Source: Hadesarchaea archaeon DG-33 (lineage in GTDB: Archaea > Hadarchaeota > Hadarchaeia > Hadarchaeales > Hadarchaeaceae). From it: 18,771 nt of DNA. The stretch spans positions 1 to 18,771 of the forward strand of contig LQHI01000041.1 of the NCBI GenBank assembly GCA_001515185.1. Reading direction: 5' to 3'. The position numbers and the translations under genes were made by a program. Positions 6,763 through 14,554 of this stretch are shown here, piece by piece. The notes beneath the pieces are model-generated. The model made no database searches. It was not told where the DNA came from and was given only the letters and a program-made list of their open reading frames with translations. Numbering within the stretch: the stretch's first letter is position 1; the number at the start of each line of letters is the position of its first letter.

Positions 6763-7749
6763 ATGGAGCCAGTACCCGTGGGGAACGGCGAAATTCGAGT
6801 GTTGCCGCTTGCCTTCGAGAGCTTTGGTGTCCGGAGCATGGCCACGCTCGTTGAAACCGATGATGTCAAACTCGTTGTCGACCCCGGCTCTGCGCTCGGG
6901 CCGCGTTTCAAATTAAGCCCCCACGAGCGCGAGTACATGGCGCTTGCTCAGTCACGACAAGTCATCATTGACGCCGCGCGGGACGCCGATGTGCTGACGA
7001 TAAGCCACTACCACTTCGACCACTACGTCCCCAGCTTTGAGGATTGGCTCTGGACATGGAGCTCGCCCGAACTCGCCGAGCGACTTTATCGAGGAAAGCT
7101 CATCTTTGTGAAAGATATCAGCTCGAACATCAACCTAAGCCAACGAAAGCGGGGCTACATGTTCCAGAAGTTAAATTCAAATCTCGCTAAAAATATCCGC
7201 GTCGCTGACGGTAAGAGCTTCAAATTTGGCCGCACCACTCTCAAGTTCTCAAAACCGGTTTTTCACGGCACGCGCGGTTCACAACTTGGGTATGTACTCA
7301 TGTTGACGATTCAGACGCCAAGCTGCTCGCTCGTGCACGCATCAGATGTGCAAGGCCCAATCGACGAAACTACGCTCACGCTCATCATGAAACAGAAACC
7401 GGATGCGCTCCTGATTGGAGGCCCTCCCATCTACCTGAAAGGATTCAAGATAGATGAAGAGAGCCTCGTGAAAGCTTGTAACAACATGATCAAAATCGCG
7501 GGCGAAGTACCACTAAGCGTTGTAGACCATCACCTCCTGCGAAGTTTGGAGTACCGAGAATATCTGAAGCCCGTTCAAGCCGAGGCCGAGCAAAGTGGAC
7601 ATCGGATACTCTCGGCTTCTGAACTCATCGGCCGAGAGCCGGAGCTGCTCGAAGCGCGTCGAAAGGAGTTGCACCAACAGAAACCAGTGGGGCGAGAGTG
7701 GTACGAAAACCTCGAGCGGGGCGAATTCAGATCAGGCTTACAAGAGTAA
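6763..7749 (+). CDS. UPF0282 metallo-beta-lactamase-fold hydrolase
   Basis: 328 residues from ATG 6763. The UPF0282 (COG2248) opening is evident: VLPLAFESFGVRSMATLVET then VDPGSALGPRF. The metallo-beta-lactamase motif HYHFDH follows at about residues 82-87, with later ligand candidates in HASDVQG and VVDHHLLRS. This fold binds two metals and usually hydrolyses ester, phosphoester or nucleic-acid bonds; the substrate of this archaeal family is not known to me. The frame opens at 6703, but that would overlap the divergent PAC2 start and precede the TATA box at 6728-6735. ATG 6763 fits the promoter, and GTG 6778, with a GGAG upstream, is a lesser alternative. The stop at 7749 abuts the arginyl-tRNA synthetase stop with no gap. 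Confidence 0.88.
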   Translation: MEPVPVGNGEIRVLPLAFESFGVRSMATLVETDDVKLVVDPGSALGPRFKLSPHEREYMALAQSRQVIIDAARDADVLTISHYHFDHYVPSFEDWLWTWSSPELAERLYRGKLIFVKDISSNINLSQRKRGYMFQKLNSNLAKNIRVADGKSFKFGRTTLKFSKPVFHGTRGSQLGYVLMLTIQTPSCSLVHASDVQGPIDETTLTLIMKQKPDALLIGGPPIYLKGFKIDEESLVKACNNMIKIAGEVPLSVVDHHLLRSLEYREYLKPVQAEAEQSGHRILSASELIGREPELLEARRKELHQQKPVGREWYENLERGEFRSGLQE

Positions 7750-9618
7750 CTACATCCGCTCTGGAGCCACTATCCCTATCAAATCGAGCGTGTTGTGCAA
7801 TACTATTCGAATGCAATTCACCAATCGTAGACGTGCAGCTTTAAGTTCAGAAGTCTCAGCCTCGATCACCGGCGCTGCCTCATAAAACGTGTTGAACGCC
7901 AGTGCTAACTTGGCTGCGTAGAGCGCGGGCAAATTCGGCTGCAGCTTCCCGCCTGATTCAATGACAATTTCCGGAAACTTCGCAAGCAGCTTAATCAGAT
8001 GCTGTTCTTGGGGTAACTTGAAGACATCATTCGGGTGCTTCCCACCCTGACGCTTCGCCTTCCGTAGGATACTACAAGCTCGAGCATGGGAATATTGCAC
8101 CGCGGGGCCGCTGTTTCGATCAAAGTTGAGTGCTTCCTCCCACTTGAACGTGATGCGCTTCTCGGGCGCGGTACAAATCAACGAGTATCGAATCGCCCCC
8201 ACACCTACAAACTCAGCTGCAGCACGCTTGAATCGCTCGCTCGCCTTGGGGGCATGTTCCTCGACCACCACGTAGGCGCGGGCTACCGCCTCCTCGATGA
8301 CATCATCAACGGAAAACCCAACCCAAGTGCCCTTGCGTCCGGAAAACCTGCCACTCGGAAGCCAGACGTGTTCGTAGGCGAGGTGGTACGAGTTCTTGTG
8401 TTCCTGCTCCAGCCCGAGTGCCTTTATGGCGGTGAACACAACTTGCTGTGGAAACCGCTGCTCCGCTCCAACTACGTTAATCACTTTATCGGCTTGGCCA
8501 AACTTCCTGCCCGACCTGCCCCGCTGAACGGTCGTGTATGTTTTGGTGCCATCCGGGCGCTTGGAGTGTAATTTGAAAAGCAGCCCTGCCTTCGCCCGCC
8601 CGAACTTCCAGAGCTGATAGGCAATGTCGCGCGCTGTATAAACGGCGGTACCGTCAGAGCGCACAAGCACCTTATCCCCGATTCCAAAATCTGCCAGCCT
8701 CAAGACCAGCGTTCCAGCCTTATCGCCCGTGCCTTCGACCACATAAGGGGTTGCTCGCAGTCGCTCAAGTGTTTCTTTAAGCATTCCTGACCGCGCAATA
8801 TCACTTTCCCATGTTAGCAAATCATAGCTTACACCAAGTCGATCGGTTGTCTTGAGGTTAGCTTCGACGCAGCGCTCAGCAAGTCGTCTCGCCCTGTGAA
8901 CGGTGGGACCCTTGCCGCGCTCGAGCTGGGTGAGCACTTTCCGCACTTGCTGCTCAAATTTAGACTCCTTACCGAGGCGCTTGTGCATGTCCGCGTAAAT
9001 CAACCCCAAAACATGATCAAACTTCGCACGAGGCTTTCTCTTAGTCAGCCGGTATGCGAGCAGAGTCTCCGCTACCTGTCGCCCCATGTCGTCGATGTAA
9101 TTCTGCACCTCGACCTCGTGGCCTAATGCGTGCAGGATTCGCGCCATGGTGTCGCCGATAACCGCGTTCCTGCCGTGACCGATGTGAAGCGGCTTCGTGG
9201 GGTTTACGCTCGTGTGCTCGATGACGACTTTCTTGCACTTTCCTAGCTCAAACCAACCATACTTGGCTTCAGCCCGCTCGATTGCCCTTAGCGTGAGTTC
9301 GGTAAGTTTAGGAACATCGACGAAAAAGTTCACATAGCTGTCCACGACCTCCACCCGCGCGATCAGACCTGCGGGTTTTATCGCCTTTCCCAGCTCCTCC
9401 GCGAGCCACATGGGGGACTTATGAAGCGTCTTCGCGAGCTCGAAGCAAAGTCTCGTGGCTAGGTCACCAAGCTTCGGGTCGGGGGGCTCCTCTAATGTCT
9501 GCTCCAACCTTACAGACAACTTCCAATCGAGCTTGGAAAGCGCTGTCTCTAGCGCATCGCATACGTCGCGCTTAAACCCGCTCCACGGGCTGGCAGCCAT
9601 GATAATCCAAATCTCCAT
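7750..9618 (-). CDS. argS: Arginyl-tRNA synthetase
   Basis: 622 residues, normal for a class I arginyl-tRNA synthetase, which charges tRNA(Arg) in the cytoplasm. The N-terminal add-1 domain is followed by HTSVNPTKPLHIGHGRNAVI, where the HIGH signature occupies about residues 145-148. The second ATP-binding element is the archaeal-style GRFSGRKGTW in place of KMSKS. The C-terminal tRNA-binding DALR domain starts near NSGPAVQYSHARACSILRKA and runs to IVAPERM. ATG 9618 is preferred over TTG 9624: it lies 25 bases from a TATA box and has no clear ribosome site, so it looks leaderless; ATG 9600, with a GGAG upstream, is possible. It is tail-to-tail with UPF0282. All signatures are intact. Confidence 0.96.
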   Translation of the reverse strand: MEIWIIMAASPWSGFKRDVCDALETALSKLDWKLSVRLEQTLEEPPDPKLGDLATRLCFELAKTLHKSPMWLAEELGKAIKPAGLIARVEVVDSYVNFFVDVPKLTELTLRAIERAEAKYGWFELGKCKKVVIEHTSVNPTKPLHIGHGRNAVIGDTMARILHALGHEVEVQNYIDDMGRQVAETLLAYRLTKRKPRAKFDHVLGLIYADMHKRLGKESKFEQQVRKVLTQLERGKGPTVHRARRLAERCVEANLKTTDRLGVSYDLLTWESDIARSGMLKETLERLRATPYVVEGTGDKAGTLVLRLADFGIGDKVLVRSDGTAVYTARDIAYQLWKFGRAKAGLLFKLHSKRPDGTKTYTTVQRGRSGRKFGQADKVINVVGAEQRFPQQVVFTAIKALGLEQEHKNSYHLAYEHVWLPSGRFSGRKGTWVGFSVDDVIEEAVARAYVVVEEHAPKASERFKRAAAEFVGVGAIRYSLICTAPEKRITFKWEEALNFDRNSGPAVQYSHARACSILRKAKRQGGKHPNDVFKLPQEQHLIKLLAKFPEIVIESGGKLQPNLPALYAAKLALAFNTFYEAAPVIEAETSELKAARLRLVNCIRIVLHNTLDLIGIVAPERM

Positions 9619-9638
9619 TGTCAACGGAGCTCAATAAA

Positions 9639-9646
9639 GTTTTTAT
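9639..9646 (-). promoter_or_regulatory. TATA box of argS
   Basis: The minus strand reads ATAAAAAC, centred about 25 bases before ATG 9618. The start has no Shine-Dalgarno site, so leaderless initiation is expected. Confidence 0.5.
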
Positions 9647-9701
9647 GACTATAGATAACTAATCAGCGCTCTCGCCTAGCCAACCCTTATCCACTATGGC
9701 C

Positions 9702-10802
9702 TTATGCAAGCTTTCGTCTAACTACTACCAAAACTGCTGCGATTGCTACTATAACTATCCCCACGATGGCTCCGATGAGTACTATATCGATGCCCTCCGC
9801 ACCTATTCCTGCTATAGCATCTCGGGCCTCTTGCTCTGTAACCGAGCTAAGGGCGATTGTTTCTTCCCCTCCCATGAACTCCCCAAAAAGAGGGATGTCC
9901 TCCTCTGATCCGAAACTCGCGCTACTCAGTGCCTCACAAAAAGGTAATTCCGCCGCCACGACGAAACCACTATCTGGCGAGTAGTACAGCACACTAGCTG
10001 GCATAAACGGACATGCTTGGGCCATGCCCGTTCCCGAAACCACGAGTTCATAGCATGTCGAGGCGAGGGGTATATCCACCGTCCTTGGACAACTAACTGA
10101 GAGCGATACATTAACTGTCTGATCTAGTGATTCGCTGATTGGTTCGCTAAAGCTCTGCTCCCCTCCATCCACCACCATTTTGAAACTCATACTGCCGCTC
10201 ATGCTGCCCGTTACCGTGGCAACGGACTCTGCGGTCCAACTTTCGCCAACCGTTATTGGAAAATCGAAGATTTCCAACGACGGATTGAAAGTGATACTCA
10301 TGTTACCACTCGCGTCCAACGATCCGTTGAGACCCACAGCTTGGCCCCCGCCTGTAACGCTGCCCGAGAAATCCATGTCAATATCCAACGTTTCATCTGC
10401 TCGAGCTACCGCTAGCTCATTCTTTGTGTAGTAAACGGTTCCATCCAATTTTGTTGTCATCGTTAGCTGCATGAAACCGGAGACTTGCTGTCCTGCAGAG
10501 ACCCCACTGATATCAATGTCCATAATCGTGTCTAACCCTCCAGTCACGTCCACCCTATATTCCTGACCCTCAATCGCTCCGACCTTGTAAATTACGTAAT
10601 AACTGCCACTCCCAGTCACATCTACTGTCATGTCCATGATTGTGTAAGTGAATGTTAGGTCAATGTCAGGTTTACCAATCGCCCAAGTGAGACCAACGTC
10701 CCAAGTGGGCAGCTCGGCTTGCTGTGCCATTCCCGTCTGCACTGTCATTAGGAGCAAAAAGCACGCAAAAATGCCTGTAAGAAACACTCTCAAGTTTTCC
10801 AC
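9702..10802 (-). CDS. Secreted, C-terminally anchored surface protein of unknown function
   Basis: 366 residues with no recognised family. A signal peptide occupies about residues 1-26 (VFLTGIFACFLLLMTVQTGM then AQQ). A transmembrane anchor near the C-terminus (VLIGAIVGIVIVAIAAVLVVV then RRKLA) leaves a short basic tail inside. The roughly 310-residue ectodomain is acidic, Ser/Thr/Gly-rich and strand-rich, with alternating patterns such as VTGSMSGSMSFKMVV that suggest beta sandwiches. Four cysteines (CPRTVDIPLASTC, then ACPF and FCEA) could form disulphides. A role in the envelope is likely; substrate or partner is unknown. The start is GTG 10802, with A/T-rich TATA candidates about 20-30 bases upstream; GTG 10787 would still leave a workable signal peptide. 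It diverges from tiaS. No catalytic motif is seen. Confidence 0.8.
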   Translation of the reverse strand: MENLRVFLTGIFACFLLLMTVQTGMAQQAELPTWDVGLTWAIGKPDIDLTFTYTIMDMTVDVTGSGSYYVIYKVGAIEGQEYRVDVTGGLDTIMDIDISGVSAGQQVSGFMQLTMTTKLDGTVYYTKNELAVARADETLDIDMDFSGSVTGGGQAVGLNGSLDASGNMSITFNPSLEIFDFPITVGESWTAESVATVTGSMSGSMSFKMVVDGGEQSFSEPISESLDQTVNVSLSVSCPRTVDIPLASTCYELVVSGTGMAQACPFMPASVLYYSPDSGFVVAAELPFCEALSSASFGSEEDIPLFGEFMGGEETIALSSVTEQEARDAIAGIGAEGIDIVLIGAIVGIVIVAIAAVLVVVRRKLA

Positions 10803-10803
10803 G

Positions 10804-10873
10804 TTATTTAAATTTAGTTTTAAAAATCTATAAAACTGCCGCTACAAGCGACACCCCTTATGTTAATTAAATA
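10804..10873. promoter_or_regulatory. Divergent promoter region (surface protein / tiaS)
   Basis: An A/T-rich interval with TATA candidates for both directions. Minus strand: TTTTATAG around 10827-10834, or TTTTTAAAAC at 10817-10826, serving the GTG at 10802. Plus strand: TTAATTAAATA at 10863-10873, about 23 bases before ATG 10891. Neither start has a good ribosome site, consistent with leaderless mRNAs. Confidence 0.45.
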
Positions 10874-10890
10874 GAATAGTTGAATGGTCG

Positions 10891-12189
10891 ATGAACTTGG
10901 CACTGCTCCAAATCGGCATTGACGACACGGACTCTAAGCAGGGCATGTGCACAACCTACGTCGGAGCTGTGGCTATAGACCGCCTAAAAGCACAAGGTAT
11001 CAAACTCGAGGGATACCCCAAATTGATCCGACTCAACCCAAATTGGAAATTAAAAACGAGAGGAAATTGCGCTATCGCTTTTACAGTTAAGGTACAAAAG
11101 CATCAAATCCCAGCCGTCAAAGAAATAATTCTTCACACCGTTGAAGAGCTGGCCGAACTACACATCGAAACCACAAACCCTGGCGTCGCGTTTTATGAAA
11201 GTGAAAGGGTTCCCACAAAGCTAAGGAAATTCTCAAAGAAGGTTGTGCAAGATATCGCAACGATTGACGAAGCTGAAGCCTTGGCGATGGAAATTGGCGC
11301 GGAAGTGCACAAGTTCAAGCTCGGACGTGGAATCATCGGCGCGTTAGCTGCGATAGGCAATCCCCTCGAGCGCGACTGGACTTTTGAGCTCATCGCATAT
11401 CGCACGCCGGAAAATCGAGGGACCTCAAGAAAAGTCGATGCCGCCTCAGTTGTTAGGATGAACGACCAAACTTTTCCAAACACATTCGACAATTTGGACC
11501 CCTTCACCGGAGAAATCCGCATCACCCCACACACACCCTGCCCAATTCTCTACGGCATTCGCGGAGAAAACGCTAAAACCACGCTAAAATCTCATAAACT
11601 CGTGAAAGCTTTGGAGCCCATCGAGCGCCTCATCATTTACAAGACGAACCAAGGCACGGATGAACACATCAGGCGCGCGAAAATCGCGGAGGTCAAACCC
11701 TATTGGTCGGTAATTGTCAAAGGTAAGGTTTCAAGCATGCCCCAAATCATTCCGGGGGGGCATGTTATTTTCAGCATGCGGGATAAAACTGGAGAAATCG
11801 ACTGCGCTGCCTACGAGCCCACCCGCCAGTTTCGCGACGTTGCAAAGAAGCTTGTGGTCGGGGACAAAGTTGTTGCCTATGGTGGGGTTAAAGAGAAGCC
11901 CGAGCTACCCCTTACCATCAATTTGGAAAAACTTTCGATCCTAAAGCTTGTGCCTGTGCTACGAAAAGTTAATCCGATGTGCCCACGCTGCGGCAAGCGG
12001 ATGAAGTCTGAAGGGAAGGGTAAAGGATATTCGTGCAAACGGTGCAAGATTAGGGTGCCGGTCAGCGCGGCAAAAATCTTGGAGGTAAAGAGGGAGATCG
12101 GAGTGGGTGCTTTCGAAGTTCCACCACGTGCTCGTAGGCATTTAGCTCGGCCCCTCGTGCGGGTTGCATATCCAAGGAGAGAATATTGA
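10891..12189 (+). CDS. tiaS: tRNA(Ile2) 2-agmatinylcytidine (agmatidine) synthetase
   Basis: 432 residues, the normal TiaS length. The N-terminal IGIDDTDSKQGMCTTYVGAV matches the ATP-binding kinase-like domain; Thr21/Thr22 fall where the Archaeoglobus enzyme has its autophosphorylated Thr18. A central ferredoxin-like region (about 130-270) is followed by an OB-fold (VIVKGKVSSMPQIIPGGHVI) and a zinc ribbon (CPRCGKR then CKRCK, near residues 366-390). TiaS uses ATP and agmatine to convert C34 of the CAU-anticodon tRNA(Ile2) to agmatidine so that it reads AUA; it is essential in archaea. ATG 10891 starts one short strand before GIDDTDS and lies about 23 bases from a TATA element. Its stop codon overlaps the deoxyhypusine synthase start (TGATG), so translation of the two is likely coupled. 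Confidence 0.95.
   Translation: MNLALLQIGIDDTDSKQGMCTTYVGAVAIDRLKAQGIKLEGYPKLIRLNPNWKLKTRGNCAIAFTVKVQKHQIPAVKEIILHTVEELAELHIETTNPGVAFYESERVPTKLRKFSKKVVQDIATIDEAEALAMEIGAEVHKFKLGRGIIGALAAIGNPLERDWTFELIAYRTPENRGTSRKVDAASVVRMNDQTFPNTFDNLDPFTGEIRITPHTPCPILYGIRGENAKTTLKSHKLVKALEPIERLIIYKTNQGTDEHIRRAKIAEVKPYWSVIVKGKVSSMPQIIPGGHVIFSMRDKTGEIDCAAYEPTRQFRDVAKKLVVGDKVVAYGGVKEKPELPLTINLEKLSILKLVPVLRKVNPMCPRCGKRMKSEGKGKGYSCKRCKIRVPVSAAKILEVKREIGVGAFEVPPRARRHLARPLVRVAYPRREY
12173..12180 (+). promoter_or_regulatory. Shine-Dalgarno site of the deoxyhypusine synthase gene
   Basis: AAGGAGAG lies 8 bases before ATG 12189, inside the end of tiaS. It favours ATG 12189 over the adjacent in-frame TTG 12186. Confidence 0.65.
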
Positions 12190-13115
12190 TGGAAAAACGC
12201 GTCAAGCACATCGAGCTCAAGCCCGAGATGCGGGTCGACGAACTCGTGGAGGAGATGAGCAAATCGGGCGTCTTCAGTGCAGGGAGGGTCGCAAAGGCTG
12301 TTGAAATTTATCACGAAATGCTCAAGGCTGGGTCGACAATTTTCATGGGTGTTGGTGGGGCGATGGTTCCTGGGGGTCTTCGCCGAGTTCTGACGCAGGC
12401 AATAAATGAAGAACTTGTCAACGTCATAGTCACAACGGGCGCGAACGTAACCCATGATCTCATCGAGGCATTCGGTGGCTACCATGCGCGGGGCGAGGCC
12501 CTAGTGGATGACGCCGAGTTGCGCGAGCGAGGCGTAAGCCGCATCTTCGATGTCTATGTCCCGCAGCAAATTTTCGAACTCTTCGAGGACCAGATACAAC
12601 CAATGTTCGCTGAAGTCACGAAAAAGGGAGCGAGAATTTCATCAGCTGAACTCCTCCGCAGAATCGGATCACACCTCGAGGATGAAAATTCCTTCGTGAA
12701 AGCCGCTGCAACCAAAAATGTGCCTGTCTTCTGCCCGGCGATAGCGGACTCGATCCTCGGGCTTCAGGCGTGGCTTTACTCACAGGAACACGAGCTGAAC
12801 ATCGATTGCCTGCGCGATGTGCAGGAGATGGTCGAGTTGGCAAGCAACGCGAAGGAACCTGGGGCGGTGTTGCTAGGCGGGGGTGTCCCAAAGAACTTCA
12901 TCTTCCAGAGCATGCTACTCACGCCTAAATCTTTCAAATACGCAATTCAGGTCACGATGGATCGTCCTGAGCCCGGAGGGTTAAGTGGAGCAACCCTAGA
13001 AGAAGCAAAATCATGGGGCAAAGTTACGCCAGATGCAAAACTCGTTACTGTGATCGGCGACGTGACAGTTATCCTCCCCCTGCTAGTCGCTTCGGTGCTC
13101 AGGAGACTCAAGTGA
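12189..13115 (+). CDS. dys: Deoxyhypusine synthase-family protein
   Basis: 308 residues from ATG 12189. Deoxyhypusine synthase transfers an aminobutyl group from spermidine to a lysine of translation factor aIF5A, using NAD; some archaea appear to use agmatine-derived chemistry. Visible landmarks are IFMGVGGAMVPGG near the N-terminus, VTTGANVTHDLIEAFGGYH, AVLLGGGVPKNF and SGATLEEAKSWGK. Lys278 in SWGK is the expected catalytic lysine that forms the enzyme imine intermediate. The eukaryotic KHH pair after GGGxxK is replaced by Asn236-Phe237, a variant I associate with deoxyhypusine synthase-like proteins, so substrate preference is open. The gene overlaps the tiaS stop (TGATG) and is overlapped in the same way by the next gene. 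It could be a related aminobutyl-transfer enzyme rather than a strict DHS. Confidence 0.85.
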   Translation: MEKRVKHIELKPEMRVDELVEEMSKSGVFSAGRVAKAVEIYHEMLKAGSTIFMGVGGAMVPGGLRRVLTQAINEELVNVIVTTGANVTHDLIEAFGGYHARGEALVDDAELRERGVSRIFDVYVPQQIFELFEDQIQPMFAEVTKKGARISSAELLRRIGSHLEDENSFVKAAATKNVPVFCPAIADSILGLQAWLYSQEHELNIDCLRDVQEMVELASNAKEPGAVLLGGGVPKNFIFQSMLLTPKSFKYAIQVTMDRPEPGGLSGATLEEAKSWGKVTPDAKLVTVIGDVTVILPLLVASVLRRLK

Positions 13116-13660
13116 TGATCATCGGGCTCGACCTCGCCGGCGTTCCGAAGAACCCTAGCGGTTTTGCACGACTTTCAAACAGCAAATTTCAGACTAGCTT
13201 GATTTACTCTGACGATGAAATCTTGGAGCAATGTACGCGCTCGGATGTCAAGCTGGTTGCGATCGATGCCCCACTTAGTCTGCCTCAGCAGGGAAACTTG
13301 CGGCGAGCCGACGCGCTGCTCATCCAGCGCGGTTTCAGGGTTCTCCCCCCAACGTTTGGCGGCATGCGCTCGCTCACGGAGAGGGGGATGCGTTTTGCGA
13401 ATGAACTTCGGGCGAAAAATCTTTCGGTGATCGAGATACACCCACGAACTTCAGGAATGATTCTCTTCAAAACCTCCGATCGGCAGCAGTGGGTCGCCAA
13501 GTTAAAGGGAAAAGGATTTCACCTGAGAAAAAACGTTAGCGAACACGAAATTGACGCGGCTCTAGCTGCGCTGACTGGTGCGCTCCATCTCAAAGGAAAA
13601 ACTGAGGAAGTCGGCGAAGCCAGCGAAGGAACGATAATCATCCCTCGTGGAGAGTTATGA
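13115..13660 (+). CDS. DUF429 protein (predicted RNase H-fold nuclease)
   Basis: 181 residues from ATG 13115. Acidic residues in three strands fit an RNase H-like fold: Asp6 in IIGLDLAG, the Asp in LVAIDAPLSLP, and the Glu/Asp in SEHEIDAALAALTG. PPTFGGMRSLTERG and VIEIHPRTSG are further DUF429 (COG2410) landmarks. A nuclease function has been predicted for the family but, to my knowledge, not demonstrated. The frame is open from 13013, but ATG 13115 overlaps the deoxyhypusine synthase stop as TGATG and has GGAG at 13102-13105, while the family begins right there. It is the third gene of the tiaS operon. Its last 23 bases overlap the end of the convergent TFB gene, so the two mRNAs are antisense there. 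Confidence 0.85.
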   Translation: MIIGLDLAGVPKNPSGFARLSNSKFQTSLIYSDDEILEQCTRSDVKLVAIDAPLSLPQQGNLRRADALLIQRGFRVLPPTFGGMRSLTERGMRFANELRAKNLSVIEIHPRTSGMILFKTSDRQQWVAKLKGKGFHLRKNVSEHEIDAALAALTGALHLKGKTEEVGEASEGTIIIPRGEL

Positions 13661-14534
13661 GTTCTCGGACTCGCGCCGCGTTTTTAGAAATGGAAGAAAT
13701 TGCAAACCCCGTTATATCACCAATTTTTTTGAGAGGAACTTTTTCACCACTTGCCTCTGCTGCAAGGTAAAGTACGGCCGCTGAGAGTGAAAGTGGATGC
13801 CTCGTCTGTTTGAATTTTTTGGGCAACGCGCGATAAAGCTCGTGAGCGTGCTTGATTATATGTGTAGAAAATCCTAGCTGAACGGCGAAACGGTTGATGT
13901 AATCGTCGGTTGAAATGCGGAACAACTTAAGCTTCAACTTTTGAGTGAAAAATTTTGTGAGCCGACGAAGATTACGTAAAGCCTCATAATTTCCTATACC
14001 CAAACGAGCTGTAAGCGTGCGAGAAATTTCACCCTCTGTGCGCGGTAAACCCCGCAGCCTGCATGTAATAAATGTAAGCGCAGCGAGAACTTGGTGAGTT
14101 CCCCTGCCCCCGGTCAACCTCGCTGCCCTAGCCCTCCGATAAAGTACGCTTATCTCGGCTTTGATCCCCTTGGGCAGCGACAAATCCTCACAGAGCTTGT
14201 CCAACTCTATTAGGGCCTCGCGCAGGCTCCGCTCCTCCCAAGTGCTTGCGCGCGAGCGCTGCTGCCAGAGCTGCATCCGCCTCAGTCTGGCGCGCCAGCT
14301 TGGGGGTAAATCCTTCGAAACACTGAACTTGCTCCCCAACCCAAAATCATGCTGCGTCACGTCTATGCCCGCCGTCACGTCCGCGCGCTCCAATTCCTCC
14401 CCCGGCCTCCTGCGCCACTCCGGCTTGAGTTCGAGCGAGTGTTCCATGAGCACGAGGCCACAACGTGTGCAGACGTATTCCCCTCTAAGCGTGTCGTGTA
14501 GTACCGCTGAACTGCTGCATGAAGGGCAGCGCAT
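13638..14534 (-). CDS. tfb: Transcription initiation factor TFB (TFIIB homologue), divergent
   Basis: 298 residues, the normal TFB size. The N-terminal zinc ribbon uses Cys3, Cys6, Cys22 and Cys25 (CPSC then CTRCG). The B-reader/linker follows, with LKPEWRRRPGEEL and an HDFGLGSKFS element corresponding to the HDxGLxT motif. Two cyclin repeats come next, about residues 100-195 and 205-295, with LRGLPRTEGEIS in the first and AAVLYLAAEASG with the recognition helix ITGFAISSISKNAARV in the second. TFB recruits RNA polymerase to TBP-TATA complexes and contacts the BRE. Several usually invariant stretches are altered: RGRS reads GGRGTHQV and the usual G-x-P of repeat two reads TRHP. It may therefore be a specialised paralogue. 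ATG 14534 has GAGGT upstream and lies 20 bases after the flavoprotein gene, probably in one operon. Confidence 0.93.
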   Translation of the reverse strand: MRCPSCSSSAVLHDTLRGEYVCTRCGLVLMEHSLELKPEWRRRPGEELERADVTAGIDVTQHDFGLGSKFSVSKDLPPSWRARLRRMQLWQQRSRASTWEERSLREALIELDKLCEDLSLPKGIKAEISVLYRRARAARLTGGRGTHQVLAALTFITCRLRGLPRTEGEISRTLTARLGIGNYEALRNLRRLTKFFTQKLKLKLFRISTDDYINRFAVQLGFSTHIIKHAHELYRALPKKFKQTRHPLSLSAAVLYLAAEASGEKVPLKKIGDITGFAISSISKNAARVRELITLHEG

Positions 14535-14554
14535 CTAAAAAACCTCAGACCGCA

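Noticed and set aside
6705..6938. Upstream extension of the PAC2 frame to 6938
   Set aside because: It would run antisense through the UPF0282 start and past the TATA box; the conserved PAC2 domain begins at ATG 6704.
13013..13114. Upstream extension of the DUF429 frame
   Set aside because: It lies within the conserved end of deoxyhypusine synthase, including the catalytic SWGK, in another frame; ATG 13115 has a ribosome site and a TGATG overlap.
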